Assembly (NCBI GenBank): GCA_001782075.1
Contig: MFNO01000031.1
Span: 1-49,752 of the forward strand
Direction of reading: 5' to 3'
Length of the DNA: 49,752 nt
From: Candidatus Levybacteria bacterium RIFCSPHIGHO2_01_FULL_38_26
GTDB taxonomy: Bacteria > Patescibacteriota > Microgenomatia > Levybacterales > UBA12049
Shown here: piece after piece, positions 7,206 to 16,206 of the stretch
Numbering within the stretch: position 1 is the first letter of the stretch
Layout: every line of letters starts with the position of its first letter
Translations under genes and position numbers: made by a program
Notes under the pieces: generated by a model
The model's database searches: none
What the model was told of the DNA's origin: nothing
What the model saw: only the letters and a program-made list of their open reading frames with translations

Positions 7206-8263
7206 AAAAGCATCTCGAAGACACTGAGCGAAGTCGAAGTGCTGAATATCAATACCTAAATCTTCTCAAAGATATCCTGAAAAATGGTTCGGACAAGCCG
7301 TTGTTTTTTACTCCAGAGGTACTGGATCAGTACAAGAAAAAAGGAGAGAAGCCACCGTTTATAAGATCTGTTTTTGGCAGGGAGATGCGGTTTGATTTAT
7401 CAAAGGGTTTTCCTTTACTCACTACAAAGAAAGTATTCACAAGAGGAGTTATTATTGAACTTTTGTGGTTTCTGAGAGGGGATTCCAATATCAAATTTCT
7501 TGTTGATAACAATGTCCATATTTGGGACGAATGGGCGTATAAGCGCTTTTATAAATCGCAAAGTCAAAAGTTAAAGGTCAAAAGTCAAAAATACAAATCA
7601 AAAGTCAAAACTGGGGTTACTCTACTTACTCAAGATGAGTTTATTGAGAAGTTGAGAGAGTTGCCCGCAGGGGACCCTTTTGTAAAAAAGTGGGGGGATT
7701 TGATAACTGTTTACGGCAAGATGTGGAGGAAATGGCCGGCAAGCGATGGCCGGGAAATAGATCAGCTTGGGTGGGTGATTGATGGTTTGAAAACCAAACC
7801 GTATCGAAAATCTTATGTGGTATCAGCGTGGAATCCGGATTTTATTTACGCTATGGCATCAAAAGGAAATGCAAATGAGGTGCCGCCCTTTTGCCACACA
7901 ATGTATCAATTCGCGGTAACAAATGGGATGCTCAACTGTGCTTTGTATCAAAGAAGCGCGGATATGTTTTTGGGAGTTCCATTTAATATTGCAAGCTATT
8001 CACTTCTTCTTCTCATGGTATCCCAGGTTACGGGAATTCCGGCCGGTGAATTCGTGCACTTTTTTGGAGACGCGCATATCTACTCCAATCATTTTGATCA
8101 GGTGAAGGAGCAGTTGAAAAGAAAGCCGCGGCCATTTCCAGCAATGAAACTAAATCCCAAGGTAAAAAATATTGATGATTTTAAATTTGAAGATTTTACG
8201 CTTGAGGACTACAATCCGCATCCTGCCCTAAAAGCGGACATTGCTAATATTGGCGGTTTTTAA
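7202..8263 (+). CDS. thyA: Thymidylate synthase (ThyA) with repeat-derived insertions
   Basis: Makes dTMP from dUMP using methylene-THF. Catalytic Cys231 lies in [13 protein letters not shown]. The folate/dUMP signature [16 protein letters not shown] is at 251-266, and [13 protein letters not shown] follows. The 353-residue length is well above the usual 264. Part of the excess (residues about 120-137) is a lysine/serine repeat peptide from A-rich tandem DNA (7559-7610). Near the N-terminus, DTERSRSA is encoded by a small palindrome (7222-7241). AAGGAG at 7188-7193, 8 nt before ATG 7202, fixes the start. The in-frame ATG at 7157 lies inside the upstream gene and adds nothing conserved. Dihydrofolate reductase follows after 3 nt. 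Confidence 0.95.
   Translation: MKKHLEDTERSRSAEYQYLNLLKDILKNGSDKPLFFTPEVLDQYKKKGEKPPFIRSVFGREMRFDLSKGFPLLTTKKVFTRGVIIELLWFLRGDSNIKFLVDNNVHIWDEWAYKRFYKSQSQKLKVKSQKYKSKVKTGVTLLTQDEFIEKLRELPAGDPFVKKWGDLITVYGKMWRKWPASDGREIDQLGWVIDGLKTKPYRKSYVVSAWNPDFIYAMASKGNANEVPPFCHTMYQFAVTNGMLNCALYQRSADMFLGVPFNIASYSLLLLMVSQVTGIPAGEFVHFFGDAHIYSNHFDQVKEQLKRKPRPFPAMKLNPKVKNIDDFKFEDFTLEDYNPHPALKADIANIGGF
7222..7241. repeat. 20-bp palindromic repeat inside thyA
   Basis: CACTGAGCGAAGTCGAAGTG, with CACT/AGTG ends, is of the widespread TGAGCGAAG-TCGAAG interspersed repeat type. It is read in frame as part of the poorly conserved ThyA N-terminus. Confidence 0.55.
7559..7610 (+). repeat. A-rich tandem repeat in thyA
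   Basis: Units like CAAAAGT and TAAAAGT repeat about seven times and encode a run of K, S, Q and V. Similar tracts occur in rseP, recR, cysS, proS and the MYG1-like gene of this window. Confidence 0.8.
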
Positions 8264-8266
8264 TTT

Positions 8267-8764
8267 ATGATTAGTATTATCTGCGCAATGGATGAAAAGA
8301 GAGGGATTGGGAAAGACAACAAAATTCCCTGGCATATAAAAGATGATCTTTTAAAACTTAAAAGTTTAACAAAGAATCATGTGGTTATTTTGGGAAGAAA
8401 AACGTACGATTCAATGGTAGGTTATTACGACAAAACCGGAAGGCCGATGCCTGGAAAAATTTATCTGGTTGTAACACGGGATGCCAATTACAAACCAGCG
8501 CGAGATAATGCGGCTACTGTAACTTCAGTTGAAAGTGCAATTAAAAAAGCGGAAGAACAAGCAGAAGAGGTGTTTGTTACGGGAGGGGCGCAAATATTTC
8601 AACAAGTAATGCATTTGACCGACAAACTTTATCTAACAATAGTGGGGGGAGATTATGACTGCGATACTTTTTTTCCGGATTATTCTGACTTTAGAAAAGT
8701 AATCAGTGAAGAATCGAGAGAATCGGAGGGTCATAAATATAAATTTTTAGAACTTGAGAAGTAG
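8267..8764 (+). CDS. folA: Dihydrofolate reductase
   Basis: Regenerates tetrahydrofolate from the dihydrofolate that ThyA releases. The 165-residue protein has the standard order: IICAMDEKRGIGKDNKIPWHIKDDL (active-site Trp and acidic Asp), then VVILGRKTYDSM (NADPH site), then VFVTGGAQIFQQ (the GG cis-peptide motif). The length is typical of bacterial chromosomal enzymes. It lies 3 nt after thyA and runs directly into the kinase gene, so the three form one operon. Confidence 0.95.
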   Translation: MISIICAMDEKRGIGKDNKIPWHIKDDLLKLKSLTKNHVVILGRKTYDSMVGYYDKTGRPMPGKIYLVVTRDANYKPARDNAATVTSVESAIKKAEEQAEEVFVTGGAQIFQQVMHLTDKLYLTIVGGDYDCDTFFPDYSDFRKVISEESRESEGHKYKFLELEK

Positions 8765-8765
8765 T

Positions 8766-9398
8766 GTGAATAAACCTTTCATAACAGTAATAGGCAATAT
8801 AGCTTCTGGTAAATCGACAACTGCACGATTTATAGCAGAAAATCTTCCCGCTAAATTTGTGCCTGCAGATGAGCTATACAAAGAGAATCCATTTTTCGAA
8901 AAAACAGTAAAGGATAGAAAGAGGTGGTCATTAACAAGTGACATGTGGTTTTTGATTAAAAGGGCAGAGGTAGTAGATAAAATTAGCTTAGAAGTTAAAG
9001 AAAAGGCAATAGTTCAAGACAGCGGCATTCCTATGTCGTGGGTTTACGCAAACAGCAGAATAAAAAGCGGGTATATGAAAAGGGATGAGTTTAATTTATA
9101 CAATTCGCTGTTTACCAAACTCACAAATAATCTTCCAAAAGAAGACTTAATTATTTATCTGAATGTAAAAACTTCAGTACTTCTTGATCGGATAAAGAAG
9201 AGATCGAGGAGTTTTGAGATAGAAAATTACACGCCTGAATATATCGCGGGGCTGTCTGAGTCCCTTGAGGAATATGTTTTACGACTTAAAAAAGATAGAA
9301 AAGTTTTGACGTTGGGTGAAAGCAATTGGTGTGATATAATCAAAAATCAAAAAGACAGGGATCGTTTGATGCAAATGATTAAAAAAGAAATTGATTAA
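8766..9398 (+). CDS. Deoxynucleoside-kinase-like P-loop kinase
   Basis: A 210-residue protein with an N-terminal P-loop GNIASGKST (residues 10-18). The pattern of deoxyadenosine/deoxyguanosine/deoxycytidine kinases continues with DMWFLIKRAEVV, the variant catalytic segment VQDSGIPMSWVYANS, and YLNVKTSVLLDRIKKRSR (the LID-type arginines). It probably phosphorylates salvaged deoxynucleosides; substrate specificity cannot be read. GTG 8766 follows the previous stop by 1 nt and gives MNKPFITVIGN. The alternative TTG at 8754 would overlap the reductase gene by 11 nt. Confidence 0.75.
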   Translation: MNKPFITVIGNIASGKSTTARFIAENLPAKFVPADELYKENPFFEKTVKDRKRWSLTSDMWFLIKRAEVVDKISLEVKEKAIVQDSGIPMSWVYANSRIKSGYMKRDEFNLYNSLFTKLTNNLPKEDLIIYLNVKTSVLLDRIKKRSRSFEIENYTPEYIAGLSESLEEYVLRLKKDRKVLTLGESNWCDIIKNQKDRDRLMQMIKKEID

Positions 9399-9403
9399 TT
9401 ATT

Positions 9404-10642
9404 ATGCTGGAAAGATTTGTTGGCAATAGAATCGATAGGCTACGTCAAGGAAGGGAAGGTTTTACTGAGGTTGTATCTGATGCGCTGCAAAGCGCTACGA
9501 CTGACTTGAGGGAAAGCGGTCATATTACGGAAAATGGACTTAGAGTTGTAAGTAGAGGTATACAGGATTGGATGGCGGATGCTCAGCACGGTATAGACCA
9601 TAGCTTCAATGTATTTATGGGGTCTTTGCATCTGAGAGAAAAGCTAAGCGATCAATACCCAAAATATAGAGACGTTTCAGATCATGAGTTGTCGGCAAGA
9701 GCAGTTCTTCATGACATGGGGCCACATTTGCCTATATTGGATAAAAATGGCGAGGCAAGTTTTCCAAATGAGGCAAAAAGACGCAGGGTTTCAATACTGC
9801 ATCCGCAGGTTATTGGTATGGTTGTAAGTAGATTCGCGCCATCCTTGGGTATTCCTCCGGATCAATACGCGCCTCTGAGGGTGGACATTAAATATCAAGA
9901 TCAATCTTTCAGCCACCCTGATAAAAAAAGAATAGCTGCAATTGGAAAATTGCTAAGTCCTGCCGGAGAATTATTTAATGACGCGGATAGGCTGGCCGGA
10001 GCTGGAGAATTGGATGATCCTAATTCAATACGCATATCTATTCACAGAAATAGAGTGGGGTCGCTCGGAAAGTGGTATATTTTTAGGCCTGATCTTAGCC
10101 TAGGGGATCGTTGGGAGTGGCGGATGAGAACAGGAGGATTTTTTGATGGAGCATCAGCGCTGTTTAAAGAATTTTTGGGATACTCTCCTGATTACGCGTA
10201 CACGCCTTATGGCAAGGCGATGGCCGCAGAAAGAAGACTGAAGTTTGAAGAAAATTTTATTAGATATTATCAGAAAGAAAGAGAAAGGGGAATAAACGAC
10301 CTTTTGCCTTTGTGGGAAAATCCAGATCGCCACGTAGAAATGGGAATAAAAAATGACAGGGAACAAAATGGCATAGTTCCTATGAATAATGATTTAGTAG
10401 AGAGCTTGAGAAGAGAAGGTTTTCGCAGTGCCATGGAAGTTGTTATGACTATTCCTGTTCCTGTTGATAAAAAAGATAAGTTTCGGGGGAGAGAATACTA
10501 TGGCTGGTCAATTAGGAGTGAAGGTCAGTGGTATGACCCAAGTATTTTGCAATTTTCTTCAGGTGAGGAACTTAGAAATTCGTTTTCAGATGCTGTCGCT
10601 GGCTATAAAGAGATAATGTCCCAAAAACTCAATGTGGCTTAA
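9404..10642 (+). CDS. HD-domain phosphohydrolase-like protein
   Basis: A 412-residue soluble protein with an HD pattern in the N-terminal half: HGIDHS (His62/His66), then VLHDMG (His103-Asp104), then His133, then NDADRL (Asp193/195). Those are the metal ligands of HD hydrolases that act on nucleotides. The C-terminal half (about 200-412) has no family I recognise; it is rich in aromatic and charged residues. It is the last gene of the thyA-folA-kinase run, 5 nt downstream, so a role in nucleotide turnover (a dNTPase or 5'-nucleotidase) is a reasonable guess but unproven. Confidence 0.6.
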   Translation: MLERFVGNRIDRLRQGREGFTEVVSDALQSATTDLRESGHITENGLRVVSRGIQDWMADAQHGIDHSFNVFMGSLHLREKLSDQYPKYRDVSDHELSARAVLHDMGPHLPILDKNGEASFPNEAKRRRVSILHPQVIGMVVSRFAPSLGIPPDQYAPLRVDIKYQDQSFSHPDKKRIAAIGKLLSPAGELFNDADRLAGAGELDDPNSIRISIHRNRVGSLGKWYIFRPDLSLGDRWEWRMRTGGFFDGASALFKEFLGYSPDYAYTPYGKAMAAERRLKFEENFIRYYQKERERGINDLLPLWENPDRHVEMGIKNDREQNGIVPMNNDLVESLRREGFRSAMEVVMTIPVPVDKKDKFRGREYYGWSIRSEGQWYDPSILQFSSGEELRNSFSDAVAGYKEIMSQKLNVA

Positions 10643-10661
10643 GCTACTAAGATATATGGAT

Positions 10662-12674
10662 TTAGTGAAACCCGAATCTTCCCCTTGCTCCCCTCAAATT
10701 TTTTCCTCTGTAGATATTCTTTCTATAGTCTATATCTATAACCTCAAATGAACGCGTGTTTTCTTCTTTATGAATATCGGGCGCTTCGCGCATCAGTACT
10801 CTGACTCCGCCCCCGCCTGATCCAGTATTTACTCGAAGGGTGAACAAGGGAGTTTTCTCTCCTCCTGTATAGGTTAATTTTTTAAATTGACCAATACCTT
10901 TTTGATTGTATTCTTCAATTGCTTTTGCAACAAGATGTCTGTCATGGTTAGATAAATTTCCTGCAGTTTTATTTATACCTTGGTCATCATTTAATACAAT
11001 CTGATTTTTTACTCTTGATTGTTCTGGATGCAAAGGAAGAGACACTTTTCCTTGTAGGATTTCTTGGATAGGGAAAAGTGGTCGTGGTCGCTCTGGTCTT
11101 TTTTCTCGCAGTCTTGGGACATATGGTTCTTTGGAATGAGACTGTTTAGATGTATGCTGAGGCATTTGTGTTCTTGTCAGTCTTTGTTGCTGTTTTTGTT
11201 GATACTCTTCTTCTACCTGTTTTTGAATTTGAGAAAGTATGGAATAGGAAGCAATAAGAGCAGATTTTCTTAAGCTTGCCATTTCAGGGTCGTTAGTAGC
11301 CTCAATAAATGGCTTCCAATCAAACATGTTTTTTCTTGTATCAAAATTAAACTCTAGTGTTGTTGATTCACCCTGATCATTTTCATAATCGAAATAAATA
11401 TTAAATATACCGGAATGACCTTTAGGAAATTCAACTCTGATAGAATTTGGAGGTACCATTTTTCCCAATTTAACATCTTCCATATTAACATTAAAATCTC
11501 TTTGTGAGGTCTTTGGGAAATAGAGTTTGTTAATCCTTTCAATATCCTCAAGAGATGGAATTTTTTGATTTTCAATACTCTTCTCTAGATCAATAAATAA
11601 TGGTATGTCGTCATGCGTTAGAAGTTGTCCTTCTTCCTCAAGTATTGATTTTGCTAGGAGAGCGTAAAAAGATTTAGTGTCTCCGCTCTTTTCTTCGAGT
11701 TCTTTGGCTTTTCTATATGCAAATGGTATATTATCTATGTGATTTAGACCGAGAATTGAAAGAGAGTAAGCTATTTTATCACTTTCCTCATCCTGCGTAA
11801 GATCTTTTTCCACCAATTCTCTTAGTGCCTCGAAGTGTTCAGAAGATGGGTCAAGAAGGGTTCTTAAGGCTTTTTCTCTTTGGCGTACAAATCCATTTGT
11901 AATCAATTTTCCACCATTATGTAACTTATCGGCTGAGTGAGTAAATGCTTTACTTGCGCGTCCACGTTCTTCGCTAGCAGAGAAGAGATAATTGCATTCT
12001 TCGGCAAGTATTCCCATCGTAAGCATGCTATTTAGCGCTATAGAAATTCTCTTATTTGCCATATTAGGATAAGTTTCTACCGGAATATTTTCTGTATTTT
12101 CGTTAGTAATGTCTTCAAATCCTGGTTTTTCAAGCGTTGAATATGATGTCATAACGCTCCTATAGTAGTCGGAAGGATTTATTTTCAGATTGGTCGCAAT
12201 GTCATATATAGAAAGTCCGGCTATTTTTACATCCATATCGCCGGCAAGATAAAACCTATTCAACGTAAAAAAAGGTTCAGATTGCTCTAAAAATCCATTT
12301 TTCTGAGCAAGTTTTCGTTGGTTTAGTAGGGTGTTAATGATAATTAGATTTCTTGCTTGATATACAGCGTCCTTAAAAGCATGCGCATACATGCTGTCAT
12401 TTTCTTCTCCAGCAGCTTCATCTATTTGTTTGTAAGCGGGAATGTGTATATTTACAAATGTAAAAATATTTTCGTTTAGATCATTCCACATTTGCAAATC
12501 TTTTTTTTCTGTGAATTCTCCGGAGTTTCTGGAAGCAGTCATAGCTCTTTCCAAAGATTGAGTAAAGAGCGTCTCCTCTTTTTTTAGGCGAATATCCGGA
12601 GTATTTCCTTGATTTTGATCTGAATATGGTAAGCTAACAATTTCTGACTGGTTTACCTTTTGTTCATCTTCCAT
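10662..12674 (-). CDS. Large orphan cytoplasmic protein
   Basis: A 670-residue protein with no signal peptide or membrane segment and no family I recognise. The first 490 residues are mostly helical and acidic. About 490-570 is a low-complexity, Q/K/R/P-rich linker (EEEYQQKQQQRLTRTQMPQ and onward). The last 90 residues form a compact basic domain ending TLRVNTGSGGGGVRVLMRE and a strand-rich tail. The ATG at 12674 (MEDEQKVNQSEIVSL) is preferred to the TTG at 12710, which overlaps the promoter region shared with divergent glyA. The gene is convergent with the HD gene, 19 nt away. Confidence 0.55.
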   Translation of the reverse strand: MEDEQKVNQSEIVSLPYSDQNQGNTPDIRLKKEETLFTQSLERAMTASRNSGEFTEKKDLQMWNDLNENIFTFVNIHIPAYKQIDEAAGEENDSMYAHAFKDAVYQARNLIIINTLLNQRKLAQKNGFLEQSEPFFTLNRFYLAGDMDVKIAGLSIYDIATNLKINPSDYYRSVMTSYSTLEKPGFEDITNENTENIPVETYPNMANKRISIALNSMLTMGILAEECNYLFSASEERGRASKAFTHSADKLHNGGKLITNGFVRQREKALRTLLDPSSEHFEALRELVEKDLTQDEESDKIAYSLSILGLNHIDNIPFAYRKAKELEEKSGDTKSFYALLAKSILEEEGQLLTHDDIPLFIDLEKSIENQKIPSLEDIERINKLYFPKTSQRDFNVNMEDVKLGKMVPPNSIRVEFPKGHSGIFNIYFDYENDQGESTTLEFNFDTRKNMFDWKPFIEATNDPEMASLRKSALIASYSILSQIQKQVEEEYQQKQQQRLTRTQMPQHTSKQSHSKEPYVPRLREKRPERPRPLFPIQEILQGKVSLPLHPEQSRVKNQIVLNDDQGINKTAGNLSNHDRHLVAKAIEEYNQKGIGQFKKLTYTGGEKTPLFTLRVNTGSGGGGVRVLMREAPDIHKEENTRSFEVIDIDYRKNIYRGKNLRGARGRFGFH

Positions 12675-12715
12675 AGGCACAATTTTACCATATTTACTAT
12701 ATACAAACAATTTTG

Positions 12716-12721
12716 TATAGT
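12716..12721 (+). promoter_or_regulatory. -10 box of glyA, leaderless-type
   Basis: TATAGT (TGTATAGT context) ends 7 nt before the GTG at 12729. This spacing supports GTG as the true start and a leaderless transcript. Confidence 0.5.
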
Positions 12722-12728
12722 ATGGGAA

Positions 12729-14048
12729 GTGAATAATTTGAAGATTGTCGATTGGGAAATTTACAATTTGATTCGGGAAGAGGAGAAGAGGCAGGCGGAT
12801 GTTTTGGAAATGATTCCGTCGGAGAATTATACCTCACGCGCAGTGATGGAAGCGCTCGGATCGGTCCTCACCAACAAATATTCGGAAGGGTACCCCAAAA
12901 GAAGGTACTATCAGGGAAATAAAATAGCTGACGCGGTAGAGCAATTAGCAATAGATCGAGCAAAGAAGTTGTTCGGCGTTCCATACGTCAATGTGCAGGC
13001 GCTTTCCGGCTCTCCTGCCAACGCTGCGGTATATTTTGGTCTCCTTGACTATAAAGACAAGATTATGGGACTGTCTCTTGCTTTTGGCGGGCATTTGACA
13101 CATGGTGCTCCGCTGACTTTCTCAAGCAGATTTTTCACATCTGTCCAGTATCAATTGGGAAAAGACGGATATTTGGATTATGATGCAATAGAAAAGCTCG
13201 CTATTAAAGAAAAACCAAAGCTAATAATCTGCGGATTTACTGCTTATCCTCGAATTATAGATTTTAAAAGATTTGGTGAAATTGCCGACAAAGTAGGAGC
13301 GTATTTAATGGCAGATATTTCGCATATCACCGGTTTGATAATAGCAGGAGTGCATTCGAGTCCTGTGCCGTATGTCCATATCGTTACAACTACGACTCAC
13401 AAGACGCTTCGAGGTCCCAGAGGGGCGTTAATTATGGTTACAGAAAAAGGACTAAAAAAGAATCCAGATTTGCCCAAAAAAATTGATTCTGCAATCATTC
13501 CAGGTTTGCAGGGAGGACCGCATGACAACCAGACAGCAGCAATAGCGGTAGCGCTTAAAGAAGCAGGTAGTTCATCATTTAAAAAATACGGAGAACAGAT
13601 AGTAAAAAACAACAAAGCATTGGCTGAAGAGCTTGTTAAATACGATTTTAACTTGGTTAGCGGCGGTACAGACAATCATCTAATACTTATAGACCTTCGC
13701 AATAAAAAGATTAATGGAAAAGTAGCAGCTTTTGCCCTTGAGATTGCAGGTATTGTTTTGAATATGAATGGAGTCCCTTTTGATACGATGCCGCCTCTTT
13801 ATCCATCGGGAATACGCTTGGGCACGCCAGCTATTACAACACGAGGAATGAAGGAAAAGGAAATGGTAAAGATTGCCGAATGGATAAACAAAGTAATAGA
13901 TGAAGTTAAAGGTACCTCTTTGCCAGGCGACAGGCAGGAAAGAGTAGGCTTTATGAAGTCATTCAGAAAAAAAGCGGAGAAAAATAAAAAGCTATTAGAA
14001 ATTGCAAAAGAAATAAAATCTTTCTGCTCCAAATTCCCCGTGCCATAA
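12729..14048 (+). CDS. glyA: Serine hydroxymethyltransferase
   Basis: A PLP enzyme converting serine and THF to glycine and methylene-THF, the one-carbon donor for ThyA. It starts with the typical WEIYNLIREEEKRQADVLEMIPSENYTS segment. The PLP-lysine motif TTTTHKTLRGPRG places Lys225, and GLQGGPHDNQTAAIAVALKEA follows. The 439-residue length is close to the family norm. Translation upstream of GTG 12729 is unlike the family, so that start or TTG 12738 is right; GTG fits the -10 spacing. The gene shares a divergent promoter region with the orphan 10662-12674. Confidence 0.93.
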   Translation: MNNLKIVDWEIYNLIREEEKRQADVLEMIPSENYTSRAVMEALGSVLTNKYSEGYPKRRYYQGNKIADAVEQLAIDRAKKLFGVPYVNVQALSGSPANAAVYFGLLDYKDKIMGLSLAFGGHLTHGAPLTFSSRFFTSVQYQLGKDGYLDYDAIEKLAIKEKPKLIICGFTAYPRIIDFKRFGEIADKVGAYLMADISHITGLIIAGVHSSPVPYVHIVTTTTHKTLRGPRGALIMVTEKGLKKNPDLPKKIDSAIIPGLQGGPHDNQTAAIAVALKEAGSSSFKKYGEQIVKNNKALAEELVKYDFNLVSGGTDNHLILIDLRNKKINGKVAAFALEIAGIVLNMNGVPFDTMPPLYPSGIRLGTPAITTRGMKEKEMVKIAEWINKVIDEVKGTSLPGDRQERVGFMKSFRKKAEKNKKLLEIAKEIKSFCSKFPVP

Positions 14049-14057
14049 ATCCTTATG

Positions 14058-14093
14058 TTTGAACCTAGACAACACCGGGTGTTCGAACTCAAA
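14058..14093. repeat. Palindrome between convergent glyA and the desaturase-like gene
   Basis: AACACC-G-GGTGTT (14071-14083) is a perfect short palindrome, flanked more loosely by TTTGA (14058-14062) and TCAAA (14089-14093). It lies in the 56-nt gap between two convergent genes. It may act as a bidirectional terminator or be a dispersed palindrome. There is no T run. Confidence 0.55.
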
Positions 14094-14104
14094 ATAGAAA
14101 AGTA

Positions 14105-15031
14105 TTATTTCTTTTTTCCTACGGCTGAATCCGCAAGTTTACCGAAGAGATGATAGACGCGAGCATTATCAAGTTTCTTCAGTGGAGCAAGCGGACCTTT
14201 TATATACCATGGCGCGTTGTTGACCCCGTAAGCTATAGCAGATTCTCCCAGTCCTTCGTGTCCGATAAGCTCAATCAATCCGCTTGCTTGTTCTCGCATT
14301 AATTGACGAGTGGAAAAATTAAATTTTTTGGCCCAGCGAGGTGCCTCTTGTTGAAGATCTGGGGCCATTATTTGTCCAGGCATTATAAACTCAGCAACAG
14401 TATCAACGACTTCTTTAGCTGCATCTGGATTATGTTCGAGTGTAGTTTTTGCTCCCTCAAAATAAACATGTCGATGGAAATTTTCCTGCTTGGCTATGTC
14501 AATGAGGACTTGTCTCAAAACCGGATCCTTAGCCTCGTTTAGCATTGCCTGATAAAATCGCCAAGTGGTAGCTTCCTGCATCCAGCCATAAACATCGGCT
14601 TTTAACGAGCTGTAGTTTTCTCCGATCGTAAACTCTCTCGCTCGCACTTGTTCGATTTCCTCATCGATTAATTCCTGCGGCGTGCCAGAGCGTATTGCAC
14701 ACTCACGAAGAAGTACCCCATGCATACTTTCTTCATGAAGCCATCCATCTTCCACAAAACGCCGTTTCCAAGTGGCGCCGTTTTCATCCGCTGCTTTAAG
14801 TAAATTCTTTGCAGGGGCTTGTGGATTGGACTCTACTTCCGCGACGAATCTAAGACATTTAAGAAGATCCGGATTTGTCAATTCGGAATTCATTGCATCC
14901 CAGTCGTAATCTTCTAGGCTTAGGGGTTTTCTTTTTGGTAGATACTTGTCAAGTAGCCTGTTCATCTTGTCGTTGACTGGATTCATATTTGAGGCAACAG
15001 TTTCGGGAGAGTTTCTTAATCTTTCAGGCAT
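14105..15031 (-). CDS. Acyl-ACP desaturase-like di-iron protein
   Basis: A 308-residue helical protein with the ferritin-like di-iron ligand set of soluble acyl-ACP desaturases: Glu65/67, then EESMH (Glu101, His104), then Glu153, then QENFH (Glu183, His186). It would introduce a double bond into an acyl chain on a carrier protein. It sits next to acyltransferase, FabG-like, FabZ-like and FabH-like genes, which supports a lipid role. A -10-like TATAAT is only 3 nt upstream of the ATG. A different ferritin-fold oxidase is possible, since overall similarity to named desaturases cannot be measured here. Confidence 0.72.
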   Translation of the reverse strand: MPERLRNSPETVASNMNPVNDKMNRLLDKYLPKRKPLSLEDYDWDAMNSELTNPDLLKCLRFVAEVESNPQAPAKNLLKAADENGATWKRRFVEDGWLHEESMHGVLLRECAIRSGTPQELIDEEIEQVRAREFTIGENYSSLKADVYGWMQEATTWRFYQAMLNEAKDPVLRQVLIDIAKQENFHRHVYFEGAKTTLEHNPDAAKEVVDTVAEFIMPGQIMAPDLQQEAPRWAKKFNFSTRQLMREQASGLIELIGHEGLGESAIAYGVNNAPWYIKGPLAPLKKLDNARVYHLFGKLADSAVGKKK

Positions 15032-15168
15032 TTTATTATAATAATTTGTTTAGGGAGGCTGTGTCAAGACGAGTAAAAATTTTGATAGGGTAAATTCTTT
15101 GACAATGCTGTGCCTTGCAGGTATTAGTACGATACTAAATTGAAATGTATCAGATATAAATATTTTTT

Positions 15169-16035
15169 ATGAAAGAGCTTGCCAGACGGTTCATGAAGAC
15201 AGACTGGGTCCAGAATAAAATAAAAGAGCCAGTGATAAGAGAAATTCTTGAAGAGTGGACCATAGACTCTTTAAGAAGGACTCTAAAACCCGAGGGAAAA
15301 CAGCGCTTTGATGAATTTTTCAATGACATTCGGGCAGGCAAACGAGTAGCTTTATCGGATTATATAGAGATGTTTCTTGGGTATGATTTTAAATCCGAGA
15401 TCAAAGGAGTAGAAAATCTGGAGTATTTATATGACCAGCCGATACTTGTTGTTGCCAACCACACAAACATGGGTCCGATGAGGGGTGAATGGCAACATGC
15501 AACGATAAGTTATTATGTTAAGCAAGCAACAGGGAAAGAAATTAGATGGCTTCATGGCCATGATCCAACTACCACCCAGGATCTTTTGAGGGAGAAAATG
15601 CATAAATCAATAAACAGCATTCCTGTTCGTGACCCTGATCCGTTTCGATTAGCAAGGTATCTTATACCCGCTATAAAAAACGAAGACAGTATGGGTTTAT
15701 TTCCAGAAGGCGATGGGAGCAAATACTTAAGAAAAGGATTGCCTGAGGCTGGAAGGTTAATAGCGTTGTTTTCCAGAAAAGATATTAACATTATATCTTG
15801 TTCATCTATGTATCAAGATGAAACCTTCTTTCTAACTTTTGATTCTCTTGATAAAGAAAAAATAAAAATATTACAATGCAATGATACTGAAAGAGATAGG
15901 GTTGGGGAAGCAATTGTAGATTACGCAATGGCCAAAACTGCAAAGCATTTACCATCCAATCGCAGAGGATCCTATAAAAAAAACTTTGAAGAAATTATTT
16001 CTCAATTTGAAAGCCCAGAAATTCAGCTCGTTTGA
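15169..16035 (+). CDS. PlsC-like acyltransferase with an altered catalytic motif
   Basis: A 288-residue protein with the lysophospholipid acyltransferase layout. The strand ILVVANHTN carries the motif I His. A SINSIPVRD segment follows, and then LFPEGDGS as motif III. The HX4D Asp is not at the usual spacing: after NHTNMGP comes MRGE, so the general-base Asp is missing or replaced. The first 100 residues are a helical extension. It may transfer an acyl chain to a glycerol-phosphate-type acceptor, or be an inactive relative. It is the second such gene here, the other being the broken copy at 4829-5804. The 16036-16206 gap after it shows no feature I can name. Confidence 0.68.
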   Translation: MKELARRFMKTDWVQNKIKEPVIREILEEWTIDSLRRTLKPEGKQRFDEFFNDIRAGKRVALSDYIEMFLGYDFKSEIKGVENLEYLYDQPILVVANHTNMGPMRGEWQHATISYYVKQATGKEIRWLHGHDPTTTQDLLREKMHKSINSIPVRDPDPFRLARYLIPAIKNEDSMGLFPEGDGSKYLRKGLPEAGRLIALFSRKDINIISCSSMYQDETFFLTFDSLDKEKIKILQCNDTERDRVGEAIVDYAMAKTAKHLPSNRRGSYKKNFEEIISQFESPEIQLV

Positions 16036-16206
16036 CGCTGAGGTACTTCTACTCTCGAGAAAAAACCTCTTGATTCAATCATAAATACAAATAGATTTGT
16101 TTTGAAAACAGGTTAAATATATTTTAGCAACAAGAAGTTATTATATCAAAAAATCATTTTAATCTCGCGTTGTAATCTGGGCCTCTAAGGTTAGTTTGGG
16201 TTGTTT

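Noticed and set aside
14071-14083. Classical rho-independent terminator between glyA and the desaturase-like gene
   Set aside because: The stem has a one-base loop on paper and no T run on either side; kept as a palindrome only.
16036-16206. Possible tRNA or small RNA gene in the 171-nt gap
   Set aside because: No cloverleaf arms, T-loop consensus or strong hairpin with a T run could be found.
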